A stretch of DNA of 64,000 bases from COE1 sp036310845 (GTDB taxonomy: Bacteria > Bacillota > Clostridia > Lachnospirales > Lachnospiraceae), in contig JAXJRB010000133.1 of assembly GCA_036310845.1 (NCBI GenBank), positions 6,714-70,713 on the forward strand, read 5' to 3'. Below the pieces are notes generated by a model that searched no databases, was not told the DNA's origin, and saw only the letters and a program-made list of their open reading frames with translations. A program made the translations under genes and the position numbers. Shown one piece after another: positions 8,165-17,537 of the stretch (position 1 is its first letter; every line of letters begins with the position of its first letter).

Positions 8165-9169
8165 ATGGCAATTCGTGAGCATGTGGAACAGTGGGAAAAG
8201 ATTTATCTTAGCCCGTACGCAACATTAAGTATGAACTCAAAAGGAAGAGTTAGGGAAGAGGAGCCTTGTGATATCCGCCCTGTTTTTCAGCGTGACAGAG
8301 ACAGAATTATCCATTCTAAGTCATTTCGACGTTTGAAGGATAAGACGCAGGTTTTTTTGTCGCCAGAGGGGGATCATTACAGAACACGACTTACTCATAC
8401 ATTGGAGGTTTCTCAGAATGCAAGGACAATAGCTAAGGCACTTCAGCTGAATGAAGAATTGGTTGAAGCAATTGCACTTGGTCATGATTTAGGGCACACG
8501 CCATTTGGTCATGCTGGAGAGCGTGCTTTAAATGAAATCTGTCCGTATGGATTTCGGCATAATGAGCAAAGTGTCAGAACGGTTGATATTTTGGAAAAAA
8601 ATGGTTCGGGACTGAATTTGACGTGGGAAGTGCGAGATGGAATTGAGAATCATCAGACTAAGAATATGCCGTCTACATTGGAGGGCAAAGTGGTGAGATT
8701 TTCGGATAAGATTGCATATACCTATCATGATATGGACGATGCGATTCGGGCGGGAATTTTAAAACCGACGGATGTGCCAAGAGAGATAGGTGAGATAGTA
8801 GGCTATACGCCTAGAGAACGATTAAATAAATTTATTCATGATATTGTAACACAGAGCAAAGGGACGAACGATGTACGAATGTCAGAAGAAGTAGAGCGTG
8901 CAATGAGAGATTTGCGCAGTTTTATGTTTGATAAGGTGTATAGCAATCCAATTGCAAAAGGTGAGGAAGAAAAGGCGGTTTCGTTGGTGAAAACATTGTA
9001 TGAGTATTATATGAATCATACGTATGAACTTCCAAAATTTTTTGTGGAGCTTGGATTGCGTGGTGAGCCAAGAGAACTGGTGGTATGTGATTATATCAGT
9101 TCTATGACAGATCGTTTTGCGATTTCCTTATATAATGAACTTTATGTTCCAAAGTTCTGGATGGGCTAG
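8165..9169 (+). CDS. dgt: Deoxyguanosinetriphosphate triphosphohydrolase-like protein
   Basis: Members hydrolyse dNTPs to deoxynucleoside and triphosphate. The 334-residue protein has the HD-domain metal ligands in order: His in RTRLTHTLEVSQNAR, HD in ALGHDLGHTPFGHAGE, and a later Asp in VVRFSDKIAYTYHD. The length fits the shorter Firmicute dGTPase-like group rather than the roughly 500-residue E. coli enzyme. AGAAGGAG precedes the ATG. It is the first gene of the dgt-dnaG-rpoD cluster, with 12 bases to dnaG, an arrangement that is frequent in Clostridia. Confidence 0.93.
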   Translation: MAIREHVEQWEKIYLSPYATLSMNSKGRVREEEPCDIRPVFQRDRDRIIHSKSFRRLKDKTQVFLSPEGDHYRTRLTHTLEVSQNARTIAKALQLNEELVEAIALGHDLGHTPFGHAGERALNEICPYGFRHNEQSVRTVDILEKNGSGLNLTWEVRDGIENHQTKNMPSTLEGKVVRFSDKIAYTYHDMDDAIRAGILKPTDVPREIGEIVGYTPRERLNKFIHDIVTQSKGTNDVRMSEEVERAMRDLRSFMFDKVYSNPIAKGEEEKAVSLVKTLYEYYMNHTYELPKFFVELGLRGEPRELVVCDYISSMTDRFAISLYNELYVPKFWMG

Positions 9170-9181
9170 AGGAGTTGAAAC

Positions 9182-10960
9182 ATGTATTATCCGGAGGAAC
9201 TGATTGAAGAAATTAGACAAAAAAATGATATAGTGGATGTGATTTCCGGTTATGTAGGATTACAGAAAAAAGGGGGCAATTATGTTTGCTGTTGTCCTTT
9301 CCATAGTGAAAAGACGCCATCTTTTTCTGTGAATAGAAACAGGCAGATTTATAAATGCTTTGGCTGTGGAGAAGGTGGCAATGTGGTAACCTTCGTTATG
9401 AAGTATGAAAATTGTACATTTCCTGAAGCAATTAAGCAGCTGGCAGATAAGGCAGGAGTAGCTTTGCCGGAAATGGAATATTCAGAAGAGGCAAAACGCC
9501 GAGAAACAAGACGGCAGAGACTGCTAGAGGTAAATAAAGAGGCTGCAAAGTTCTATTTTTATCAGCTACGAACGCCACATGGAGCAAAAGCCAAGGAATA
9601 TTTGGACAAGCGTCAGTTATCGGATGAGGTTAGGAAGAATTTCGGGCTGGGTTATGCACCTGTGCGCGGGGAAGAGTTGCTTGCTTATTTGAGGCAGAAA
9701 GGCTTTTCAGACGACTTGATACGTGATGTAGGACTTGCTAAAATAAGTGAACGTGGAACTACGACACAGTTCTGGAATAGAGTTATGTTCCCGATTCAGG
9801 ATATAAATCATCGTGTAATTGGATTTGGCGGACGTATTATGGGAGATACTGATAGCGGACCTAAGTACTTAAATTCACCGGAAACGGAAATTTTCGATAA
9901 GAGTCGCAACTTATACGGTATGAATTATGCTAGAAGTGCGCGGACCGGGAATATTATTTTGTGTGAAGGTTATATGGATGTTATTTCCATGCATCAGGCT
10001 GGATTCACACAGGCAGTAGCTTCTCTTGGAACAGCATTTACGCCAGGACAGGCAGGTATGATTAAGAAATATACTAGAGATGTATTGTTGGCGTATGACA
10101 GTGATGGTGCGGGGGTTAAAGCTGCACTCAGGGCAATTAGAATTCTGCGGGATGCAGGGATGTCAGGTAAAATTATTGATATGAGCCCTTATAAAGATCC
10201 GGATGAATTTATGAAAAATATGGGTAAGGAAGCTTTTCAGGACAGAATCAATCATGCAGAGAATTCGTTTATGTTTGAGATAAGGATTTTGGAACGTGAG
10301 TTTGATATGAATGATCCGGAAGAAAAGACGAATTTTCATAATGCGATAGCAAAAAAATTATGTGAGTTTAGTGAGGATGTAGAGCGTGAAAACTACATTG
10401 AGGCCGTTGCTGAGAAATATCATATTGGCTTTGATAATCTGCGTAAGCTTGTTGTGAATACAGCGGCAAAAGCAGGTGGTTATGCAGTGGTACCGGAACG
10501 ACCAAAATCAGGTATTCAGAAGAAGAATACACCAGAGGAGAATGTAAAGAAAGCGCAGAGACTTCTACTTACGTGGTTGACAGATTATCCACAATTGTAT
10601 CATAAGATTAAGTCTTATATTACACCAGCAGATTTTACAATTGAATTATATAGTAAGGTAGCGGAAAGAATGTTTTCCGATATTGTAAATAATTCTTTAA
10701 ATCCGGCAGGCATTATCAATATGTTTGCAGATGAAAAAGAACAAAGTGAGGCAGCCTCTCTTTTTACAACTAAGCTGCCAGAGCTTGAAAGTGAGCAGGA
10801 GAAGGAAAAGGCATTTCATGATATCCTGCTTAGCGTGAAGCGTAACAGCTTCAGTTACTATTCCGAAAGACTTGGTGTTGATTTGAATGCAATGACCCAG
10901 GTTATCGAAGGAAAAAAAGCGTTGGAAGAACTTAGCAAAATGCATATTTCTTTGAATTAA
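9182..10960 (+). CDS. dnaG: DNA primase
   Basis: DnaG makes RNA primers at replication forks and interacts with the replicative helicase through its C-terminus. The 592-residue protein has an N-terminal CHC2 zinc finger (CCPFH, then YKCFGC near residues 38-61). A TOPRIM core follows, with LCEGYMDV and YDSDGAG carrying the metal-binding acidic residues at about 260 and 310. The helicase-binding region is less conserved, as usual. The length is typical. GAGG precedes the ATG, and the gene sits between dgt and rpoD in one operon. Confidence 0.97.
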   Translation: MYYPEELIEEIRQKNDIVDVISGYVGLQKKGGNYVCCCPFHSEKTPSFSVNRNRQIYKCFGCGEGGNVVTFVMKYENCTFPEAIKQLADKAGVALPEMEYSEEAKRRETRRQRLLEVNKEAAKFYFYQLRTPHGAKAKEYLDKRQLSDEVRKNFGLGYAPVRGEELLAYLRQKGFSDDLIRDVGLAKISERGTTTQFWNRVMFPIQDINHRVIGFGGRIMGDTDSGPKYLNSPETEIFDKSRNLYGMNYARSARTGNIILCEGYMDVISMHQAGFTQAVASLGTAFTPGQAGMIKKYTRDVLLAYDSDGAGVKAALRAIRILRDAGMSGKIIDMSPYKDPDEFMKNMGKEAFQDRINHAENSFMFEIRILEREFDMNDPEEKTNFHNAIAKKLCEFSEDVERENYIEAVAEKYHIGFDNLRKLVVNTAAKAGGYAVVPERPKSGIQKKNTPEENVKKAQRLLLTWLTDYPQLYHKIKSYITPADFTIELYSKVAERMFSDIVNNSLNPAGIINMFADEKEQSEAASLFTTKLPELESEQEKEKAFHDILLSVKRNSFSYYSERLGVDLNAMTQVIEGKKALEELSKMHISLN

Positions 10961-10994
10961 GGATAAAAATAATATGGTATGGAGGATAACCAGA

Positions 10995-12107
10995 ATGGAT
11001 GAAAACACACAAGCAAAATTTGAAGTGAAAGTGAAAGAGCTATTGGCATTAGCCAAGAAAAAGAAGAATGTATTGGAATATCAGGAAATTAGTGATTTTT
11101 TCAAGGAATTTAATCTTGAGGAGGAGCAGTTTGAAAAGATTTTAGAAGCACTAGAACAGAGTAATGTCGATGTGCTTCGTATTACGGAAGATGATGATAT
11201 TCCAGATGAAGAGTTACTCTTATCAGATGAAGACGATGTGGATATGGAATCTATTGATCTTTCCGTACCTGACGGAATTGGTATTGAAGACCCTGTTAGA
11301 ATGTACTTAAAGGAAATTGGTAAAGTTCCGTTGTTAAGCGCTGAGGAAGAGATTGAACTTGCAAAGCGTTTAGAGGTTGGTGATGAAGAAGCGAAAAAGC
11401 GTCTTGCTGAGGCAAATCTTCGTCTTGTAGTAAGTATTGCAAAGAGATATGTGGGAAGAGGTATGCTATTCCTTGATCTGATTCAGGAAGGAAATCTTGG
11501 CTTGATTAAGGCGGTTGAAAAGTTTGACTACCGTAAAGGATTTAAGTTTTCGACTTATGCGACATGGTGGATTAGACAGGCAATTACAAGAGCAATTGCA
11601 GATCAGGCAAGAACAATCCGTATTCCTGTTCATATGGTAGAGACGATTAATAAGTTAATTCGTGTAAGCAGACAGCTTTTACAGGAATTAGGACGTGAGC
11701 CGTCTCCAGAAGAGATTGCAAAGGAAATGAATATGCCAGAAGATCGAGTGCGTGAAATATTAAAGATTTCGCAGGAACCGGTTTCTTTGGAAACACCTAT
11801 TGGTGAAGAGGAAGATAGCCATTTAGGAGATTTTATTCAGGATGATAACGTTCCGGTACCAGCAGAAGCGGCAGCATTTACCTTGTTGAAGGAACAGCTC
11901 GTAGAGGTTTTAGAGACGTTAACGGAAAGAGAACAGAAGGTATTAAGACTTCGTTTTGGTCTTGACGATGGAAGAGCAAGGACTTTGGAAGAAGTTGGTA
12001 AGGAATTTAATGTTACGAGAGAACGTATCAGACAGATTGAGGCAAAGGCGCTTCGTAAGCTTCGCCATCCGTCAAGAAGCCGTAAGTTGAAGGACTATTT
12101 GGATTAA
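10995..12107 (+). CDS. rpoD: RNA polymerase primary sigma factor
   Basis: This is the housekeeping sigma factor (SigA/RpoD). From ATG 10995 it has 370 residues. Region 1.1 is acidic, region 1.2 contains DPVRMYLKEIG, region 2 is near-invariant (RLVVSIAKRYVGRGM, FSTYATWWIRQAI), and region 4 ends with the helix-turn-helix VTRERIRQIEAKALRKLRHPSRS. A frame from 10974 is possible, but GGAGG at 10981-10985 lies nine bases before ATG 10995, so the shorter start is preferred. It is co-oriented with dnaG 34 bases upstream. Confidence 0.97.
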   Translation: MDENTQAKFEVKVKELLALAKKKKNVLEYQEISDFFKEFNLEEEQFEKILEALEQSNVDVLRITEDDDIPDEELLLSDEDDVDMESIDLSVPDGIGIEDPVRMYLKEIGKVPLLSAEEEIELAKRLEVGDEEAKKRLAEANLRLVVSIAKRYVGRGMLFLDLIQEGNLGLIKAVEKFDYRKGFKFSTYATWWIRQAITRAIADQARTIRIPVHMVETINKLIRVSRQLLQELGREPSPEEIAKEMNMPEDRVREILKISQEPVSLETPIGEEEDSHLGDFIQDDNVPVPAEAAAFTLLKEQLVEVLETLTEREQKVLRLRFGLDDGRARTLEEVGKEFNVTRERIRQIEAKALRKLRHPSRSRKLKDYLD

Positions 12108-12130
12108 TTAACGTTCAAGAGGTAATGAGA

Positions 12131-12949
12131 ATGCTACTATCAGATAGAATGCAGGCGGTTGTAGGGCTAGTTGAGCCTTGCGAACGTTTTGCGGATATAG
12201 GCTGTGATCATGGTTATGTATCCATGGAGCTTATAAAACGTCGGATTTGTAATGAAGTAATAGCCATGGACATCAACCATGGCCCATTACAGCAGGCTAA
12301 AAGTAACATAAAAGAATATGGAATGCAGGAATATATTCAGACCAGATTATCAGACGGCGTGGAGGCTTTGGAGCCAGGTGAGGTAGAAGGTATGATATGT
12401 GCTGGTATGGGTGGCAGACTGGTCATCCATATTCTGACACAGAAAAAGGAAGTGGTTAGTAAGATGACTCAGCTTGTTTTACAACCGCAGTCAGAGATTG
12501 ATGAAGTTCGAAGCTTTTTGCGCGAATCAGGCTTTGTAATAGACAAGGAAGACATGGTTTTTGAGGATGGAAAGTATTATCCAATGATGCATGTAGTCCC
12601 CTGTGCTTATGGAAAGCAGGAGAAACAGATAGCAGAAAATCTTGCAGAGAGATGCAAAAAAGCAGGAACGCAGCATTTGGGAGAGGTAGAGCTGCCAAGT
12701 GTTTCGAGTGTTTCAAAAGAAGAAGCTCAGAAACTTCTCCGGGTACAAGATCGGTTTGGCCCATGCCTTTTGGAAAAAGCGCATCCTGTTTTAAAAAGAT
12801 ATTTGTTATGGCAAAAAGAGAATTATGAAAATATCAGAGGTAATCTTTTAAACCAAAAAAGAAGTACGCCAAGACAGCAATATCGAATTGCTGAATTGGA
12901 TGAAGAGTTAAGCGATATTGTGTTTTGCTTGTATAAGTATTTTTCTTAA
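12131..12949 (+). CDS. trmK: tRNA (adenine-22-N1)-methyltransferase
   Basis: TrmK methylates A22 of tRNA with S-adenosylmethionine. The protein begins MLLSDRMQAVVGLV and has the SAM-binding motif FADIGCDHGYVS, then AMDINHGPL and GMGGRLV, all typical of the DUF633/TrmK family. The C-terminal helices fit the family length of 230-280 residues. ATGs at 12125 and 12131 are both possible. AAGAGG lies only two bases from the first but eight from the second, so 12131 is chosen. The gene follows rpoD by 23 bases and precedes the Nif3-like gene, the usual Firmicute order. Confidence 0.92.
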   Translation: MLLSDRMQAVVGLVEPCERFADIGCDHGYVSMELIKRRICNEVIAMDINHGPLQQAKSNIKEYGMQEYIQTRLSDGVEALEPGEVEGMICAGMGGRLVIHILTQKKEVVSKMTQLVLQPQSEIDEVRSFLRESGFVIDKEDMVFEDGKYYPMMHVVPCAYGKQEKQIAENLAERCKKAGTQHLGEVELPSVSSVSKEEAQKLLRVQDRFGPCLLEKAHPVLKRYLLWQKENYENIRGNLLNQKRSTPRQQYRIAELDEELSDIVFCLYKYFS

Positions 12950-12974
12950 CATGAACAAAAAGGAGTAGACGTGT

Positions 12975-13757
12975 ATGAAGTGCTATGAAATCATAGAAAA
13001 ATTAGAAACGCTTTCTCCGGTATCTTATGCGGAAGCATGGGATAATATTGGTTTGCTTGCCGGGAGAAGAGATAAGGAAGTTAATACAATCTATATTGCA
13101 CTCGACGCTACGGATGATGTGATAGAGGAGGCAGTCCGCCTGAAGGCGGATCTCCTTTTGACGCATCATCCTCTTATTTTTAAGAAAATGAGTAGAGTCA
13201 ATACAGATGATTTTATTGGAAGAAGAGTATTTCGTTTGATTCAAAATGATATATGTTATTACGCGATGCACACAAATTTTGATGTTATGGGCATGGCAGA
13301 TGCGGCAGCAGATGAGTTGAAGCTGCAGAATTGTCAAGTGTTAAATGTAACTTATGAAGATGAGATTTCTAAGGAAGGGTGTGGCCGTTATGGAAGTTTT
13401 ACGAGTGAAATGAGCCTTGCGGAGTGTGCTGAACTGGTAAAAAGAACATATCATGTGCCAAATGTAAGGGTATTTGGGAATCTAACAGATAGAGTAGAGA
13501 TGGCAGCAGTTATGCCAGGATCAGGAGGAAGTTATATTCAGGATGCACTTCGTGCTGGAGTGGATGTGATGATTACAGGGGATATTGATCATCATGAGGG
13601 GATTGATGCGGTTGCACAAGGGCTCAATGTGATTGATGCAGGGCATTATGGAATTGAGAAGTTGTTTATACCATATATGAAGGAATTTCTACATAGAGAA
13701 TTGCCAGATATACAGTTATACCTGGCAGAACCAAAAGAGCCGTTTGTTGTTGTTTAA
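12975..13757 (+). CDS. Nif3-like dinuclear metal-centre protein (YqfO family)
   Basis: This 260-residue protein belongs to the NIF3/DUF34 family, which binds two metal ions and is often annotated as GTP cyclohydrolase I type 2; its real substrate is unsettled. The ligands are visible: LLTHHPLIF near 60, HTNFD near 98 and a C-terminal DAGHYGIE. The N-terminal EKLETLSPVSYAEAWDNIGL is diagnostic. It lacks the long inserted domain found in Bacillus YqfO. The gene follows trmK closely with SD AAGGAG. Confidence 0.92.
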   Translation: MKCYEIIEKLETLSPVSYAEAWDNIGLLAGRRDKEVNTIYIALDATDDVIEEAVRLKADLLLTHHPLIFKKMSRVNTDDFIGRRVFRLIQNDICYYAMHTNFDVMGMADAAADELKLQNCQVLNVTYEDEISKEGCGRYGSFTSEMSLAECAELVKRTYHVPNVRVFGNLTDRVEMAAVMPGSGGSYIQDALRAGVDVMITGDIDHHEGIDAVAQGLNVIDAGHYGIEKLFIPYMKEFLHRELPDIQLYLAEPKEPFVVV

Positions 13758-13810
13758 AAAGGTGTAAAAAGTAGCTGTAAAGGCACAGTTACTATAAAGA
13801 AAGGTTGGGG

Positions 13811-15481
13811 ATGAATATGGCGCAGACGTACAAAGTTACAATTGGGGATGAAGTAAGAGAATATGTAAGTGGAACAACATTTGGAATGATAGCGGATGAA
13901 TATCAGAAGGAGTACGAGCAACCGATTGCTCTTGCAGTAAGAAATGGAAAGATTAAAGAGCTTTTTAAGAGAATCGACAGAGACTGTACACTTGATTTTT
14001 TGACGTTAGCAGATGGTGCTGGCCATAAGACCTATAATCGAACAGCAACACTTATTATGATGAAGGCAATTACCGAAGTGGTAGGTGCAGATAAAGTAGA
14101 AAAAATCAAAATGGAATTCGCAATTGGAAACGGTTATTATTGTTCGAAGAAGGGGGATTTTACTGTTACCAAGGAATTGGTAGAGCAAGTAAAGAGCAAG
14201 ATGCAAGAGTATGTGTCGCGTGATTTGCCAATTATGAAAACATCAATGCCAATAGAAGATGCCAATGTTTTGTTTGAGAAACAGAAGATGTTGGATAAGA
14301 AAAAACTGTTTCGCTATCGAGGTAGTTCATCCGTAAATGTATATGAGTTAGATGGATATTATGATTATTTCTATGGTTCAATGCTGCCACGAACGGGATA
14401 TGTGAAATTCTTTGATGTATTACCATATAAGGATGGTTTTATGCTGGTATTGCCGCGTAAGGATAATCCAACGGTAGTAGAAGTATTTGAAGAAAGTGCG
14501 AAGCTTTTTGAAACCATGGAAATGGCCTCTGGTTGGGGGCTTAAGTTAGGTATTGATACAGTAGCAGATTTGAATGATAAGATTCGTAATGGTGACTTTA
14601 ATGAATTGATGTTGGTACAGGAAGCGTTGCAGGAGAGCAGAGTAAGTGAGATTGCTGCTGATATTGTATCAAGAGGCGGTGTAAAGTTTGTTATGATTGC
14701 AGGGCCGTCGTCATCAGGAAAAACAACATTTTCGCATAGACTGTCGGTGCAACTTCGTACGCATGGACTTACTCCGCATCCAATAGCAGTTGATGACTAT
14801 TTTGTAGATCGTGAAAAAACACCTAGACAGCCAAATGGTGATTATGATTTTGAGTGTCTTGCGGCTATTGATATTGAACAATTCAATAAGGATATGTGTG
14901 AGTTACTTGCTGGAAATAGGATTGAATTACCACATTTTAATTTTGTGACAGGTAAAAGAGAATATAAAGGAAATTTCAAACAATTAGGTCCGGATGATAT
15001 TCTTGTAATAGAAGGTATTCATGGATTAAATGATAAGATGTCCTATTCTTTGCCGTCAGAGAGTAAATATAAAATATATATTAGTGCATTGACAACATTA
15101 AATATAGATGAACATAATCGCATTCCGACAACGGATGGAAGATTGCTCCGGCGTATGGTAAGAGACGCAAGAACAAGAGGGGCAAGTGCAAAGAGAACCA
15201 TTCAGATGTGGCCATCTGTAAGAAAAGGGGAAGAAGAGAATATATTCCCATTTCAAGAAAGTGCAGATGCGATGTTTAATTCAGCATTGATTTATGAAAT
15301 ATCTGTTTTGAAACAATTTGCAGAGCCATTGTTACATAGTATCCAACCGGGAGAATCAGAGTATTTCGAAGCTGTGCGAATGCTAAAGTTTTTAAGTTAT
15401 TTCCTGGGCGTAAGTACGGAAGACTTGCCAAAGAATTCTATTATCCGAGAATTTGTTGGAGGAAGCTGTTTTAAGGTATAA
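13811..15481 (+). CDS. Nucleoside (uridine) kinase with N-terminal TGS-like domain
   Basis: This protein of about 556 residues combines an N-terminal TGS/ThrRS-like region (YKVTIGDEVREYVSGTTFG) and a middle domain related to ThrRS editing-type folds with a C-terminal uridine-kinase-type P-loop domain (AGPSSSGKTTF, then VDDYFVDR and LVIEGIHGLND). Clostridial proteins of this kind are annotated as nucleoside kinase; phosphorylation of uridine or cytidine is inferred from the P-loop domain. The longest frame begins with TTG at 13805. ATG 13811 and ATG 13817 are both plausible, and GAAAGG is seven bases before 13811. It closes the rpoD block and rnpB follows. Confidence 0.87.
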   Translation: MNMAQTYKVTIGDEVREYVSGTTFGMIADEYQKEYEQPIALAVRNGKIKELFKRIDRDCTLDFLTLADGAGHKTYNRTATLIMMKAITEVVGADKVEKIKMEFAIGNGYYCSKKGDFTVTKELVEQVKSKMQEYVSRDLPIMKTSMPIEDANVLFEKQKMLDKKKLFRYRGSSSVNVYELDGYYDYFYGSMLPRTGYVKFFDVLPYKDGFMLVLPRKDNPTVVEVFEESAKLFETMEMASGWGLKLGIDTVADLNDKIRNGDFNELMLVQEALQESRVSEIAADIVSRGGVKFVMIAGPSSSGKTTFSHRLSVQLRTHGLTPHPIAVDDYFVDREKTPRQPNGDYDFECLAAIDIEQFNKDMCELLAGNRIELPHFNFVTGKREYKGNFKQLGPDDILVIEGIHGLNDKMSYSLPSESKYKIYISALTTLNIDEHNRIPTTDGRLLRRMVRDARTRGASAKRTIQMWPSVRKGEEENIFPFQESADAMFNSALIYEISVLKQFAEPLLHSIQPGESEYFEAVRMLKFLSYFLGVSTEDLPKNSIIREFVGGSCFKV

Positions 15482-15507
15482 GAAATAGTATTTAATAATG
15501 ATTATGT

Positions 15508-15537
15508 TTGACAAAATGAAAAAAGTAAGTATATAAT
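15508..15537 (+). promoter_or_regulatory. Promoter of rnpB
   Basis: TTGACA (15508-15513) and TATAAT (15532-15537) are both perfect consensus boxes with an 18-base spacer, ending about eight bases before the RNase P RNA. This is the strongest promoter I see in the window. Confidence 0.93.
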
Positions 15538-15544
15538 GATACGG

Positions 15545-15906
15545 CAAGTGTGGCAAATGTTCGCGGCCCCGTTTTCGGGGGTGAGGAAAGTCCGGGCTTC
15601 GCAGGGCAGGATGCCGGATAACGTCCGGTGGAGGTGACTCCAAGGCTAGTGCAACAGAAATAAACCGCCCGATTGTATCGGGTAAGGGTGGAAAGGCAGT
15701 GTAAGAGACTACCGCCTCTGAGGTAACGAGGAGGGCACATGTAAACCCCATCCGAAGCAAGACCAAGTAGGAAATGATAGGTTTGCCCGACCTGTTTCCA
15801 GGTAGGTCGCTTGAGGCTGTTGGTAACAGCAGTCCTAGATAGATGAACATTCGTGTCATAGGGAGACCTGTGGCGCCGACATAACCCGGCTTATCGCTAC
15901 GCTTGT
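15545..15906 (+). ncRNA. rnpB: RNase P RNA, bacterial class A
   Basis: This is the catalytic RNA that matures tRNA 5' ends. Universal segments are present: GAGGAAAGTCCGGGC near 15580, ACAGAAATAAACCGCC near 15655, GGTAAGGGTGGAAAGG, AGAGACTACCGCC, and near the 3' end the AGATAGATGA / GACATAACCCGGCTTATC stretch. P1 forms from AAGTGTGGC (15546-15554) and GCTACGCTT (15896-15904). The layout is class A, not the class B of Bacillus, which fits Clostridia. A consensus promoter and a terminator bracket it. Confidence 0.96.
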
Positions 15907-15913
15907 ATTTAAA

Positions 15914-15975
15914 TAATAAGAATAAAAAACGTATGGGAATTAGTAATTGATTTTCATGCGTTTTTTTATTCTTAT
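15914..15975 (+). terminator. Terminator of rnpB
   Basis: ATAAGAATAAAAAACGTATG pairs with CATGCG followed by a T run and ATTCTTAT. The stem is long and A/T-rich, with a 19-base loop. Confidence 0.85.
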
Positions 15976-16095
15976 AAAAGTGAAATTTACATGGGGTGGT
16001 TTTCTTTGCGCTAAGCTATTTTCTAATAGAGGGATTTATGTTAAATTGAAGAAGGATGTCGTTGCTAATAAAGCAGTTATGTAGAATGAGAGAGA

Positions 16096-16938
16096 ATGAA
16101 AATGAAACAACTGATACGACTTAGTATATTTGTCATAATGTGGAGTATGAGTGTGATAAATATATCTGCTGAGGAAGTTATAATCGAAAGTATTTTTTCT
16201 GAAAATGATAATCCATGGGATAACCGTCCTTTAATCCAGACGACCACATACGAAGAGGAGTACTGTGGTGCTGTAAGGCTTGGTGCCTTTACGATGCCGG
16301 AGATTATAGACAAGAAGGAAGACAGGCTCTATGAAGAAGCATCTGGATGTGTTGTTCGAATTGTGATGGGACAATATGCGGGAAGTGGATTAATCTGGCG
16401 TATGGAAGAAGACGGAATGGTGCTTGTTACTAATAAGCATTTGTTGCGAGAGTCAGCATATGGAATTGTGACATTTTCGAATGAAATGGCTTTACAGGCA
16501 GAAGTTTTATACTTTTCACAGGAATATGACCTAGGATTTCTATTCATTCCACGAGAGGTGTTACATGCAGATATTCTAAGGGATTGCTATGAGGTTAGGA
16601 AAACGCAGGAAGGGATGATACAAGTAGAAGAACAGCTAGAGGAGCGAAAGATTATACAGATTGCTTCGTCACAGCAAGTGGCAGCAGATTGCTATAAGGG
16701 GAAAAGCAAAAAAATTGTTTTTGTACCTGAGTTTCAAGCTTTTATGTTAGAAACGGAGTGTTTTTCCAAAGCAGGAATGTCTGGTGGCGGTGTATTTGAT
16801 GAAAAGGGATATTTAATAGCAATGATAGCTGGTGGCGAAGTTGATAAGGATGATTTGGTAAGGGAATCGGAGATTACTTATAGTATACCCGCTTGGCAGA
16901 TAGAGGAAGAATACAATAAGCTAGAGATAAAAGATTAA
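16096..16938 (+). CDS. Secreted trypsin-like serine protease
   Basis: This 280-residue protein has an N-terminal signal-like segment (IFVIMWSMSVINISA) and then a divergent chymotrypsin-fold domain. The catalytic triad is readable: His115 in VTNKHLL, Asp145 in EYDLGFLF, and Ser229 in GMSGGGVF. The GSGLIW strand before the His matches the GSG(F/V)I pattern of HtrA-type trypsin domains. No PDZ domain follows, unlike DegP/HtrA. It is probably exported and may be membrane-tethered by an uncleaved signal. The SD is weak and the start could also be ATG 16102. It is the first gene after rnpB, and its function is otherwise unknown. Confidence 0.75.
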   Translation: MKMKQLIRLSIFVIMWSMSVINISAEEVIIESIFSENDNPWDNRPLIQTTTYEEEYCGAVRLGAFTMPEIIDKKEDRLYEEASGCVVRIVMGQYAGSGLIWRMEEDGMVLVTNKHLLRESAYGIVTFSNEMALQAEVLYFSQEYDLGFLFIPREVLHADILRDCYEVRKTQEGMIQVEEQLEERKIIQIASSQQVAADCYKGKSKKIVFVPEFQAFMLETECFSKAGMSGGGVFDEKGYLIAMIAGGEVDKDDLVRESEITYSIPAWQIEEEYNKLEIKD

Positions 16939-16974
16939 AAGATATGGAATCATGGTGAGTTAAAGGAAAAACAG

Positions 16975-17463
16975 ATGTTAGTAAGAAATGCAGTATTAGA
17001 GGATATAGAACAAATTATGGAAGTTTATCGTGCTTCGAAGGAATACATGGTTGCTTCAGGAAATCCAAATCAATGGGTAAATGGATATCCAACAAGAGAG
17101 ATTATTGAGAGTGATATTAGCAGACAGCAATTTTTTGTTTGTGAAGAGAATGGACAGATTCAGGGAGCTTTTATGTTTTTTGTAGGAGAAGAACCTACTT
17201 ATCAAATCATTGAGAATGGTTCATGGAAGAATGAAGAACCTTATGGAACGATTCATAGACTTGGCAGTAACGGAAAAAGGAAAGGAATTTTTGAAGAATG
17301 CCTTGCTTTTTGCAGGAGAAAGCATGCCAATCTGAGAGCAGACACGCATCATGAGAATAAAACTATGCAACATTTACTGGAAAAGAATGGTTTTGAGAGG
17401 TGTGGCATTGTTTATATGAAGGACGGGAGTAAGAGAATTGCTTATCAGTTAACAGAGGTATAA
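16975..17463 (+). CDS. GNAT-family N-acetyltransferase
   Basis: This 162-residue protein opens with LVRNAVLEDIEQIMEVYRASKEYM, typical of GNAT domains. It has an acceptor loop with NQWVNGYPTREIIESDI, a form seen in a common Clostridial GNAT subfamily, and the C-terminal NGFERCGIVYM. The acetyl-CoA loop after HRLGSN is less clear. AAAGGA precedes the ATG. The substrate cannot be deduced. It lies 36 bases after the protease gene and may be co-transcribed with it. Confidence 0.82.
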   Translation: MLVRNAVLEDIEQIMEVYRASKEYMVASGNPNQWVNGYPTREIIESDISRQQFFVCEENGQIQGAFMFFVGEEPTYQIIENGSWKNEEPYGTIHRLGSNGKRKGIFEECLAFCRRKHANLRADTHHENKTMQHLLEKNGFERCGIVYMKDGSKRIAYQLTEV

Positions 17464-17537
17464 CATAGATAAAGATTAAATGTAACAATGAGATTACGGA
17501 GCAGTTATTGGAAAGCAAAAAATAGGAGAGTAACATT

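Noticed and set aside
15392..15859. 155-codon frame on the minus strand over rnpB
   Set aside because: The DNA is RNase P RNA on the plus strand with its own promoter and terminator.
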